IMG/VR virus record: IMGVR_UViG_3300030099_001444
Span: 1-45,582 of that record
Source of the DNA: a virus
DNA length: 45,582 nucleotides
Strand: one strand, 5' to 3'
Part shown: positions 20,591 to 29,420 of the stretch, piece after piece
Numbering within the stretch: position 1 is the first letter of the stretch
How the letters are laid out: every line of letters begins with the position of its first letter
The notes under the pieces: generated by a model
What the model was told of the DNA's origin: nothing
The model's database searches: none
What the model saw: the letters and a program-made list of their open reading frames with translations, nothing else
Program-made: the position numbers and the translations under genes

Positions 20591-21950
20591 ATTGTCTCCT
20601 TAAAATTTGTAATTCAATTTCTTTTTGTAGTCTTTTTTGTTTAGCATTTTGTAAATTTACTTGATATTTTAACACAGGGTCATTGATAGATATAGCTAAA
20701 AATTTATTATTATCTTGATATATTTCTAGGTCATAACCTTCTAAGATACGTAAATCTTCATATACATTACCTTCATACAGTTGTCTAGTATCTGTATATT
20801 GTTTGTAGTAACTAGATATATCTACTTGTTGTTTCTCCATTGCATCTGCTACAATTACATTAACTGTAGCAAGTTGTTTATCAATACCTTTTACTTTAAC
20901 TGCTACTTGTGCTTGTATGTCTTGTACATTTACAGCCAATGATTCTGTCTCAGATGGTTCACTTTTAGGTTCTTCCTGAACTGTTGCCACAGTGGTACTT
21001 TTAGTCTGTTCAGGTTGTTTTTCCATGAGCTCTTCTGTAACTGCAGTAGTTTCTGTAGGTGTTTCTTCTGTAGGTTCTGGCTCTTCTTCAACAATTTCTG
21101 GTCCTCCAAATACTTGTAATATTTCTACTTCTTCAAACTCTTCTTCTAACGTAGTAACAAGTTCTTCAAATACTATTTCTTCTTCTAATGGTACTATACC
21201 TAGCTCCTCTAATGCAATAGGCATAGGTATAAATTCTTCTATAAAAACTGGTTCTTCAAACAACTCTTGCCACTCTATAAACTCTTCTATTACCTCTTCT
21301 ATCTCTTCTATAGTTTGCTGTGGTATTACAGTAGGGTCATAAGTCATGGTAAGTTTAGCACCTAATAAGTTAGGTCCACCTAAATTTACAGAACTACCTC
21401 CGTCTACACCTTCCCACTCCCAGTAGAACTGGTTACTGCCTGTACCTGTATAGCTAACAGAATCTTCGTACTTAAAAGCATTGTTACCATATCCAGCATC
21501 ATTATTTCTAGTTTGATTTACTATGGCTAGAGTATTCCCTTCGTCATCTAATATCTTTACTGTTGTTGTGTAACTGTCTTGTCCTGCTCTGTGCTGACCA
21601 CATTGATAAGCAGAGCCAGTCCATTCACAATTCTGCACAATCGTAGTAGAATCTAATGTAATACCATTGTCTAGTTGTTGCTGTGTAGCATAGTCAATTA
21701 AGTTGCCAGTATAATTTATAGAGCCTGTGCCTGTAGTTTCTAACTCACCACCCCAATCTCTTACAGTTCCTACTACATTAAAACCATTTGTAGATATACT
21801 AGGTATTGTGTTGTCTACGTTTTGGTAAGAACTTGAGTTGCCTGTACCATTTGGTAACAGGTTTTCTGTAGTTAGGTTTTCTGCAGTGGCTGCCCACGTT
21901 ATCAATAATGCAATTAACAATAAGTAACCACATTTAATTATCATCTCCAT
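20580..21950 (-). CDS. Sec-exported protein with acidic repeat region (456 aa)
   Basis: Residues 1-23 are a signal peptide (MEMIIKCGYLLLIALLITWA, cut likely after ATA). The mature N-terminal part (24-215) is a beta-rich Gly/Ser/Thr/Asn domain with a C-pair (NCEWTGSAYQCG) that may form a disulfide. Residues about 220-330 are an extremely Glu-rich segment with EEFxE repeats, followed by Thr/Pro-rich linker and a coiled C-terminal domain. An exported phage protein is unusual; it could act in the periplasm or on the cell surface late in infection. An alternative start is M3. Confidence 0.6.
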   Translation of the reverse strand: MEMIIKCGYLLLIALLITWAATAENLTTENLLPNGTGNSSSYQNVDNTIPSISTNGFNVVGTVRDWGGELETTGTGSINYTGNLIDYATQQQLDNGITLDSTTIVQNCEWTGSAYQCGQHRAGQDSYTTTVKILDDEGNTLAIVNQTRNNDAGYGNNAFKYEDSVSYTGTGSNQFYWEWEGVDGGSSVNLGGPNLLGAKLTMTYDPTVIPQQTIEEIEEVIEEFIEWQELFEEPVFIEEFIPMPIALEELGIVPLEEEIVFEELVTTLEEEFEEVEILQVFGGPEIVEEEPEPTEETPTETTAVTEELMEKQPEQTKSTTVATVQEEPKSEPSETESLAVNVQDIQAQVAVKVKGIDKQLATVNVIVADAMEKQQVDISSYYKQYTDTRQLYEGNVYEDLRILEGYDLEIYQDNNKFLAISINDPVLKYQVNLQNAKQKRLQKEIELQILRRQYAR

Positions 21951-22557
21951 ATAGTTGATACTCCGTTTGTATAGGTTTAAATTCTGTTTTTTTATCTATA
22001 GCTGCTCTTCGTTTTAATTTTTGTACGTACTTATCATAGTCAGGTCTTTCTACATCATACTTTTTCCATTGTTCAGTTGCTGCTTCACCTATCTGTCCTT
22101 CAAATGGACAAGGAGTTCCAGCGTTTTCCATAGCACTAAACACTCTATCATCTTGACACAGTATAGCTATACTAGCTACACGCATATTAAAATCATACAG
22201 TAATTTACTTAGTTTCATTCTTTCACAGTTTTCATCTACTAAAAACGTGCCTCCAGCTACTCCAAAACCAGTTACCTGAACACCGCCACTTACTCCTACA
22301 ACACATAAGTCTTGAGAATAACTACTCATACTAGGTGCAATTGCAGAGCTTACAGGTATTGCTTGGCTTTCTGTATTGTTACTAGTGCTGTTAGTAGTAG
22401 TGTTGGTTTGCCCTCCCGAATAAGTATTTGTTGTGGTGCTAGTATACCCGCCGCTAATGCTAGTATTAGAACCACTAGCGTTTGTTTGATTACTAGTGCT
22501 ATTATCTGTAGCAAATACACTTATAGTTAAAAATAAAAAAATAATTAAATGTTTCAT
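21934..22557 (-). CDS. Sec-exported Ser/Thr/Asn-rich protein (207 aa)
   Basis: Signal peptide MKHLIIFLFLTISVFA (cut likely after residue 16), then a low-complexity Ser/Thr/Asn/Gly stretch to about 75, then a compact domain with four Cys (LCVVGVSG, DENCERMKLSKLL, ILCQDDRVF, GTPCPFEG) and a charged end. The domain is reminiscent of a conserved hypothetical family in marine phages, recalled and not verified. It overlaps the other exported gene by 17 bases; the two probably work together outside the inner membrane. Confidence 0.6.
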   Translation of the reverse strand: MKHLIIFLFLTISVFATDNSTSNQTNASGSNTSISGGYTSTTTNTYSGGQTNTTTNSTSNNTESQAIPVSSAIAPSMSSYSQDLCVVGVSGGVQVTGFGVAGGTFLVDENCERMKLSKLLYDFNMRVASIAILCQDDRVFSAMENAGTPCPFEGQIGEAATEQWKKYDVERPDYDKYVQKLKRRAAIDKKTEFKPIQTEYQLYGDDN

Positions 22558-23706
22558 CTATCTCCTTATTTGATTTATAAATTCTTTAATAATGTCTGGA
22601 TTAGGTTGTTCTTTTGGTGCCTCTGGTTCTTGTACAAATTTTGTTCTTTTAATAGTTTGATTTACTAAATTACCCTCTTGTAAATAACCGTCTGTTATTT
22701 CTTTTATCTGAGGAGGAAAATATTCTGTTAAAGGAACATCTGGTAATTTTTCTGCAGTAGGTTGGTTTACTAATTTTTTACTTCCCCAATATCCTATGTC
22801 ATGAGCAGACCTTGGATTAGTAAACATTTTTCTATACACTTCATTATACGTAGCTGTGTCGGTAAGTGCATTAATTAAACCTGAAGTAATAATAGCTAAC
22901 TTTGTAGGATTATGCACAGGTAAGATAGAGCTTGCTCCTGTTTTATTACCCAAAGCATTTATTCCTGTAAATACAGCTATTTGTTTTGCTAATTTACCAG
23001 GGTCTCCATAGCTACGTAATAAGGCTTCTGTTGTTACATACTTATTACTTTGTGACTTATTGTATATATCTCTGGCTACAGCTCTAGTCGCTAGTACATC
23101 AGAGTTAAATATATTATCGTCGCTGCCATAAAAAGGGTCTGTCATATTGAGAGGAATTAATCCTTTAATAGAATCCTTAAATGTAAGGTCCATGCCTTTT
23201 ATAGGTTTGATTTGTAATTCTTTTGCAATAGATACAACACGATTTGTAAATATTTTTGGGTCAATAACCTCATCATATTTATCGGCATAGTCTTTGAACG
23301 TGTAATATGCTTTCATAAACCAATCTTCTTGAGCAGCTTTGTCATGTTTTATGTTAGCTTTTCTTGATGTTAATGCTTTACTTAACTGTATGTTTCGTAT
23401 GGCTTTATCAAACGTATCTAAGACACCTTGTACATTAGTAAGTTCTCCACGTTTCATTAATACCTCAGCTGTGCCTGGTTTACCACCGCCTTTTATTAAT
23501 TTAAGAACTTGTTTCCCTAGTTTATCTACTTTTTTAATACGACCTGTAGGTAAAAAATCTAATATAAAATCTTCTAGACCCTCTCCATTTGGACCTGTTA
23601 GTTCGTCAAATGCTCTATTTATTTCATATCCTATATTTTTTACGTTATAAGACAGTGGTCCTAATTCTCGACGTATTATAGGGCTTTCTGTGTTTTTAGT
23701 TTCCAT
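22558..23706 (-). CDS. Probable virion/internal protein (382 aa), unknown
   Basis: A basic, helical 382-aa protein without recognised enzyme motif. Gly/Pro-containing N-terminus (RRELGPLSYNVKNIGYEINR), helical middle, and a Pro/Glu-rich C-terminus. It lies downstream of the 1823-aa protein in the late operon and directly upstream of the exported pair. A structural or ejection-associated role is inferred only from position. Confidence 0.5.
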   Translation of the reverse strand: METKNTESPIIRRELGPLSYNVKNIGYEINRAFDELTGPNGEGLEDFILDFLPTGRIKKVDKLGKQVLKLIKGGGKPGTAEVLMKRGELTNVQGVLDTFDKAIRNIQLSKALTSRKANIKHDKAAQEDWFMKAYYTFKDYADKYDEVIDPKIFTNRVVSIAKELQIKPIKGMDLTFKDSIKGLIPLNMTDPFYGSDDNIFNSDVLATRAVARDIYNKSQSNKYVTTEALLRSYGDPGKLAKQIAVFTGINALGNKTGASSILPVHNPTKLAIITSGLINALTDTATYNEVYRKMFTNPRSAHDIGYWGSKKLVNQPTAEKLPDVPLTEYFPPQIKEITDGYLQEGNLVNQTIKRTKFVQEPEAPKEQPNPDIIKEFINQIRR

Positions 23707-23735
23707 TAATTATATAACTCCTCTCTGCAAAAAAT

Positions 23736-23930
23736 TTATTTACCTATTAATTTTTTTGCTTCTGATGTAAACGTTTTCCATTCTTCTGGTGTTACTTTGT
23801 CATCTTCTATCATATCAGTAAATGTATCAATAACTTTTTTTAATTGTGTATATTTACCTTTGAATAGATAACCAGCGATTGTAAGTAATCCTGAAAATGC
23901 CCACGGTATGTATTCCATTATGCTATCCAT
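23736..23930 (-). CDS. Small membrane protein (64 aa), possible holin
   Basis: One N-terminal hydrophobic segment (YIPWAFSGLLTIAGYLF, residues about 7-23) followed by a charged helical tail (VIDTFTDMIEDDKVTPEEWK). A single-TM late protein with a short cytoplasmic tail could be a pinholin-like or virion-associated membrane protein. GGAGG site upstream. Confidence 0.5.
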   Translation of the reverse strand: MDSIMEYIPWAFSGLLTIAGYLFKGKYTQLKKVIDTFTDMIEDDKVTPEEWKTFTSEAKKLIGK

Positions 23931-23940
23931 CGTGTCCTCC

Positions 23941-26900
23941 TTAATATCTTGTATCTACTTCCTTAATTAATTCTCTTATTTCTTCTTTAAGTTTTGGGTC
24001 TAGATTTCTTGTTCTTTTCTTAAATTGACCTTGCGATTTAATTAATCGATTATATTCTTCAGTAGTAAGTCCTAAAGATTGTGCTAATGTAAATGCTTGT
24101 TCTTGGTTTCCTTGATTATACAGTTGTAATATCTTAGCTTTTGTAGCACGTTCTCCGTCTCTAAGTATTTGATTTCTAATTCGTGCATTTCTTAATATTT
24201 GTTCTAAACGTCCTTGTTCTGTAGTTTTTAATCCTATAGCAAATCGTAGAAAGTTACCAATCTTAGGAAACATTTTACCACTTAGTGCATCTATTTCCTC
24301 TCCTGTCATTTTTATCCCGCCAACTTGTGTGTTGTAATTATATAAGTCACCATACTTAGCATAATCTACTACGTCAACAACATTTTTTATAGCTTGTGGT
24401 AGTATTGGATATATTTGTTGTATAAAACTTGTATCAATAGCATCGCCTCTGTACGCTCTAGCAAATCTATTTAATGAATCCATTGCACCTTGAGCAAAAA
24501 TACCAAACGGTTGTGGGTCATCTGTAATCCCTTGAAACAATAATGATTGCACTGTTCCAACTTGTGCTCTTGAAGAAAAATCCCAACCAACCATTCCTGG
24601 TAATCCAGCATATCCAAATTTTCCTAATGTTTTGTACATAAAATCTTGAGCATTAGCTGTAGCACTGTCGCCTTGTGTAAATAAATCAGCAATAGCTAAT
24701 AATTCTCTAGCACCTGGTATAGCCAATGGTCCAGCTAGTAACCCAAGTATAGTAATCATTTCTGCAAATTCTTTTCTATTACGCACAGATGCTCCAAATA
24801 AACGCTCAAAATATTTAGTTGTAAATACTTTGAACTGTGTAGCAGGTTTTAATAATGGGTGATTTAATAATCTTGGATTCTCCATTGTGCTATAAATAAA
24901 GTTAGTGTCATTAGCTATTTCTATCATAAAATTTTTACGTAAATTTTCATCTGTAATCTTAAATTTATATTGGTCACCTTTGCCTGATACAACTCGCTCT
25001 ACCATTCTTCTTGGATTTTTTGCTGCGTCTTTGAATTTAGTTAAAGAGCTATAGTCTTTTAACAATAATAACATTCTATATTCTGCTGTATTTAAGTTTG
25101 TTAAACCTACTTGATTTCGTAGTTTATAAATACTATAAATTTCATCTTTAGTAATGCTATCTATAGTATGCCCTTTCTCTGCTAATTTTTTAACAACATT
25201 ATTATATACATCGTCTGCAGTTGAATGAGCCATCGATGCTGCTATACGTCTTGGAAATCTATCTCCTTTATTAAATAAATAAAGACTAGCATCTTCAACA
25301 TGATTAAATATAGTTTGTGCAGCATTTTTACTTAGTCCTGTTATGCCTTCAGTTAAATCTCTAACACCTAGTGTAGCAATACTTTTACCTTCGTCTGCTA
25401 TACCTATATATGGTCCTACTTCATCTAATGCTTTTGTTAGCTCAGAGTTATTACGTCTAAATAAATGATTAGCTATAGTTTTTGCTATTTTACCTGCATT
25501 ACGTATACCAAAAGCTGGCAATACAGATAAAGGTAACATGGTGGTTTGTACTGCTGCTGACAATAAATTAATACCTAAAGTACTGATACGTGATAAAGCT
25601 AAACTACTTGAAACTAAACTACGTAATCTTCGAGAACCTGGTTGATAATTTGTTGTACTAAACAATCTATTAATACCAGGAACTTCACGAATACCTTTTT
25701 CGATTATTCCTAATATAGCATCAATTTCTTTCTCTGCTCCGTACGGTCTACCAAATAATTCTCCTGCTTTTTTCTCTAAGAAATCAGCAAGTTCTTTACC
25801 AGCTGTACCAGGGCTACTAAAGTTTTTTAATTTAGCTATTTCAGTGTTTGCATCTAAGGCAAGTTTTGCATAATGTTTGTATCTTAATTGTTTAACAGCA
25901 TAAGTAAATGCAACATCCATAACATTAGTATCTATATTACGTAACTTATCAGAACGATTTTTAATATTACTATTATTGACTCTAAATTTATTAGCAAAAA
26001 ACTTTTTGTCTCCGCCTCGTATTGCTTTCTTTAACTCTGATACTGATACAGAATTAAGACCAACTTCGTTAAATAACGCTGCTCCTATTTCGGGTAATTC
26101 GTTATCTACTGTACCTAATGCACCATCAACTTCTAACACGCTAATACGTCCTGAAGATAAATCACCGTCAATCCCACGTAATGCTCTAGGTTTTGTTTTA
26201 CCAGCCAATACTTTTGTAATAAGTTTTTCTGCTTCTTCTGCACTTTGAACATACCCAATAGTTACCATATTATTATTAGAAGCTATATAACTAACCTTTA
26301 AGTCTCCTATTCTCATGTGTGGATAGTAATAAGGTATACGTCGTGGTAAAGCAAAATTAGCATCTTGTGTTCTCAGTATTCTACCTGCGGCGTTGACTTG
26401 CTCTCCTTTACGAATACTGTCTAATATTTCTTTTTCAGCAGGAACTAACACATCGTCCCAAAAGAAATCATAAAACTTTTTGTGTGCTCTTACAAAATTT
26501 TGTACATCGTCAGGTAGCGTAGCAATAATTTGGTCTACTTGTGGATTAATTAATTCTAATAAATCATCAAACTGTGCATTGGGATTTTGTTGAGATATAT
26601 CATCTGCTAACTTTTCTATTCTAATAATTGCATCATTTGCAACAAGTTTATTTTGTGAACTTAATTGTTTATAAATTGTTCTCATAGGTGCTATTGTAGT
26701 ATCTAACAACCCACCTCTAGTTAAGTCTAATTGAAATAATCTACTACTAGATTCAGCATTGTTTATAAATTTTATTGCTCCACCATATGCAGTATCTTGT
26801 ACCATTCTAGTACTTGACCTAAACAAGTTAATAAATTTTTTCATGCCTTGTAGTAAACTACTAGATGCAGTACCTAAATCAGTAGTAGTTTCTAATTCTT

Positions 26901-29412
26901 TTGCAGTAGTAGCTTCTAATATTCTTTGCTCTTCTTCGGCACTTGTTTGTTGTTTTTTATTTCTAACTTTTTGACCAGGCTGTGGTTTAATTTTATTTAG
27001 AGCTGCTTGCTCTGCTGTATTACTTGCATTTCTTGCAGACGTCATGTCAGCTTGATTAATTAATTTAATTATTTTATGCGGATTGTTTTTACTATTAATT
27101 ATTTCTGCCATGTGATGCAATTCATGGCTCCTAAAATCTTTACCTAATAACGCTCTTCTAAATGTAGGGTCATTATCTAATATTTGATTTGTAATTTTTC
27201 TTGCTAAAATATCTCTAGCAGATGCTTGTGCGTTTGCAGGTACATTTTGTATATTAACTAATTCACGTTGTGCTTCTAATATAAATCTATCTTGAGACGG
27301 ACTTTTTAATAAACTATCTAAATCTGTTTTTACATAATTTAATGTTAAATCTCGTAATTTAGATTCGTGTTTACCAATGTTAGCCGCATGGTCTTTTGCA
27401 CTTGCTGCTACTGTACGTTGTAAAGTATTTAAGTCAAAACCGCCAAACACAGTTTGACCTACTATATCATTTATTTGTTCTATTTTTTGTTTAGTTAATG
27501 GATTAATTTGTTTTGGATTTATAATAAGTGGCTGTAAGTCATCTACTATTCCACGTATTGCTATGGCTAAATTACCGTGGTGGTTTAAGAATTTGTTAGC
27601 TAAAATTAAATTACGTAAATTAGACATAGAATCTGCAAACTGATTAACTACACTCGTTGGACCTAAAGCACCTATCTCATCTAATTTGTCTAACTTTGTA
27701 ACTAAATCTTCTATCTCTTTTGCTTTTTTAAGTAGCTTAGGGTCAGAATCAAATTTATTAGTCATTTTTTCTGCAAATTTTATTAATTGTCTAGTTGCTT
27801 TTTCTACTTGTTTTGGCGTAGCATTTGGTGGTAAATATAAATTAAATTTATTTTTATAATTATTTGCACCTTCTAATACATTATCTACTAATTTTTCCAT
27901 ACCACTAAGATTAGTTTTAGGTATAGGTGTTCTAACTGTTTTACCTGCAGCTGTAGTTTTTCTCATTTTAATTGTTGAGCCAGCTAAGAAATCAATTTGT
28001 TCATTAAAAAATCCTATAACTAAATCTTTATCTAAACTATCTAAATGTTCATAACTACTACTGTTAACTCTGTTAGCCACTATTTTTTTATACTGTGCTA
28101 CGTTTTCACTAGTTATAATAACTTTACTACCAGACGGTCTTAAAATTTGTACATCTCTAGGACTAAACATTCCTGAACGTCTAGATGTATTAGCATCACT
28201 AATGTCATCTACAGATTTTTTTACTGCTTTTACAAATGCTTGGTAATTTTCTCGTAACGGTTTAGATAAGAAAATATTCATATCTCGTTTACTAATACCT
28301 TTAACTGGTACAGATTTATTTAAATTACCTGCAACTATTTTACCTAAACCTGAGTCTACTTCATCAATAAATGATTTTAATAGTTTTTCAATCTCAGCAA
28401 ATTTTTGACCTAAACCTGCAGTAAGATTTTTTACTTGCTGTGTTTGACCAAAAACTTTAGGGTCTAGCTGTCTAGCTTGTTGTACAGATAAATCATCTCC
28501 TTGTAAAATTTTACCAAGGGCTGCTTTTCCTGGTCTAAATGGCTCTGCTAATCTGTCTGCTGTTTTAGCCGTAGTAATTATAGCTTCATTAATTGATTCG
28601 CTTCCTTGTTTAGTTAAAGCTCCAATGTCTTCTAACAATTGATATTTGTGTGATGCAAACTCGCCATGTAATCTTGGATTACGAGGTGTATTTTTAATTA
28701 AACCTTGTATTCCTCTAACTAAACCGTGTCCTCCAATAGACCATACAGCAGATTCTACATAACTCATATCAAATAAATGAGCTCCTATAACGGTTTCACT
28801 TGTTAATTGTCCAGTTAATTTTGCTAACTCACCGCCTGTCATTCTACCTAAATTTGCTATAGGTCTTACACTTGCACTTGGACTACCTTTTACTATTTGA
28901 TTAGTTAATTTAGCTAATATAGGATTTTGTCTATACTCATCTAATTTTGTAACTATTTTTGCTGCACTAGATACATTTTTTGTTTCTTTAGCTATTCTAG
29001 AAAAATTAGCAATAGCAGCTCCAGTAGATTTAATACCAGCTCCAACCAAAGCATTACCACTAAGTATAGAGCCTAATGTACCACTAAATAATCCAAATAA
29101 ATTTGCTGCTTTTTCACCTGTAGTAACTGGTTCTACAAATGACAAAGCATTTTTTTCAAACACTGGTAAGATACCTAATGTGTATTCGTATAGCCCACGA
29201 CTAAAATTCATTAGCGAACCGTATTGAGGTGTTGATACGCCTACTGTAGGTAATCCTCCAATTCCATATCCATTAAACAAACGTCCTTCTTGTGCTAATT
29301 GATAACCTACACTATCACTTAATAATCTTTTTTCTTCTATTGCTTTTGATTTTGTTTCAACTGGAAGCAATCCATTATAAACTTTTTCAGCAATTTGAGT
29401 CTTATCAGACAT
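23941..29412 (-). CDS. Giant internal virion/ejection-type protein (1823 aa)
   Basis: The largest gene, 12 % of the unit. Long helical, Lys/Asn-rich protein with no catalytic motif that I can fix. A hydrophobic Gly/Ala-rich part near residues 100-130 and amphipathic segments in the last third (ITILGLLAGPLAIPGARELL) could insert in membranes. Size, late position after tail genes and composition match the big ejection proteins of podoviruses (T7 gp16-like in role, not in sequence). No lysozyme/SLT motif was seen. Its neighbours upstream (649 and 432 aa) are likely partners in the same ejectosome. Confidence 0.55.
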   Translation of the reverse strand: MSDKTQIAEKVYNGLLPVETKSKAIEEKRLLSDSVGYQLAQEGRLFNGYGIGGLPTVGVSTPQYGSLMNFSRGLYEYTLGILPVFEKNALSFVEPVTTGEKAANLFGLFSGTLGSILSGNALVGAGIKSTGAAIANFSRIAKETKNVSSAAKIVTKLDEYRQNPILAKLTNQIVKGSPSASVRPIANLGRMTGGELAKLTGQLTSETVIGAHLFDMSYVESAVWSIGGHGLVRGIQGLIKNTPRNPRLHGEFASHKYQLLEDIGALTKQGSESINEAIITTAKTADRLAEPFRPGKAALGKILQGDDLSVQQARQLDPKVFGQTQQVKNLTAGLGQKFAEIEKLLKSFIDEVDSGLGKIVAGNLNKSVPVKGISKRDMNIFLSKPLRENYQAFVKAVKKSVDDISDANTSRRSGMFSPRDVQILRPSGSKVIITSENVAQYKKIVANRVNSSSYEHLDSLDKDLVIGFFNEQIDFLAGSTIKMRKTTAAGKTVRTPIPKTNLSGMEKLVDNVLEGANNYKNKFNLYLPPNATPKQVEKATRQLIKFAEKMTNKFDSDPKLLKKAKEIEDLVTKLDKLDEIGALGPTSVVNQFADSMSNLRNLILANKFLNHHGNLAIAIRGIVDDLQPLIINPKQINPLTKQKIEQINDIVGQTVFGGFDLNTLQRTVAASAKDHAANIGKHESKLRDLTLNYVKTDLDSLLKSPSQDRFILEAQRELVNIQNVPANAQASARDILARKITNQILDNDPTFRRALLGKDFRSHELHHMAEIINSKNNPHKIIKLINQADMTSARNASNTAEQAALNKIKPQPGQKVRNKKQQTSAEEEQRILEATTAKELETTTDLGTASSSLLQGMKKFINLFRSSTRMVQDTAYGGAIKFINNAESSSRLFQLDLTRGGLLDTTIAPMRTIYKQLSSQNKLVANDAIIRIEKLADDISQQNPNAQFDDLLELINPQVDQIIATLPDDVQNFVRAHKKFYDFFWDDVLVPAEKEILDSIRKGEQVNAAGRILRTQDANFALPRRIPYYYPHMRIGDLKVSYIASNNNMVTIGYVQSAEEAEKLITKVLAGKTKPRALRGIDGDLSSGRISVLEVDGALGTVDNELPEIGAALFNEVGLNSVSVSELKKAIRGGDKKFFANKFRVNNSNIKNRSDKLRNIDTNVMDVAFTYAVKQLRYKHYAKLALDANTEIAKLKNFSSPGTAGKELADFLEKKAGELFGRPYGAEKEIDAILGIIEKGIREVPGINRLFSTTNYQPGSRRLRSLVSSSLALSRISTLGINLLSAAVQTTMLPLSVLPAFGIRNAGKIAKTIANHLFRRNNSELTKALDEVGPYIGIADEGKSIATLGVRDLTEGITGLSKNAAQTIFNHVEDASLYLFNKGDRFPRRIAASMAHSTADDVYNNVVKKLAEKGHTIDSITKDEIYSIYKLRNQVGLTNLNTAEYRMLLLLKDYSSLTKFKDAAKNPRRMVERVVSGKGDQYKFKITDENLRKNFMIEIANDTNFIYSTMENPRLLNHPLLKPATQFKVFTTKYFERLFGASVRNRKEFAEMITILGLLAGPLAIPGARELLAIADLFTQGDSATANAQDFMYKTLGKFGYAGLPGMVGWDFSSRAQVGTVQSLLFQGITDDPQPFGIFAQGAMDSLNRFARAYRGDAIDTSFIQQIYPILPQAIKNVVDVVDYAKYGDLYNYNTQVGGIKMTGEEIDALSGKMFPKIGNFLRFAIGLKTTEQGRLEQILRNARIRNQILRDGERATKAKILQLYNQGNQEQAFTLAQSLGLTTEEYNRLIKSQGQFKKRTRNLDPKLKEEIRELIKEVDTRY

Positions 29413-29420
29413 ATATCCCC

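Noticed and set aside
20992-21342. A 116-codon Ser-rich plus-strand frame
   Set aside because: It is the antisense of the Glu-rich segment of the exported protein (GAA/GAG read backwards gives Ser codons); a shadow.
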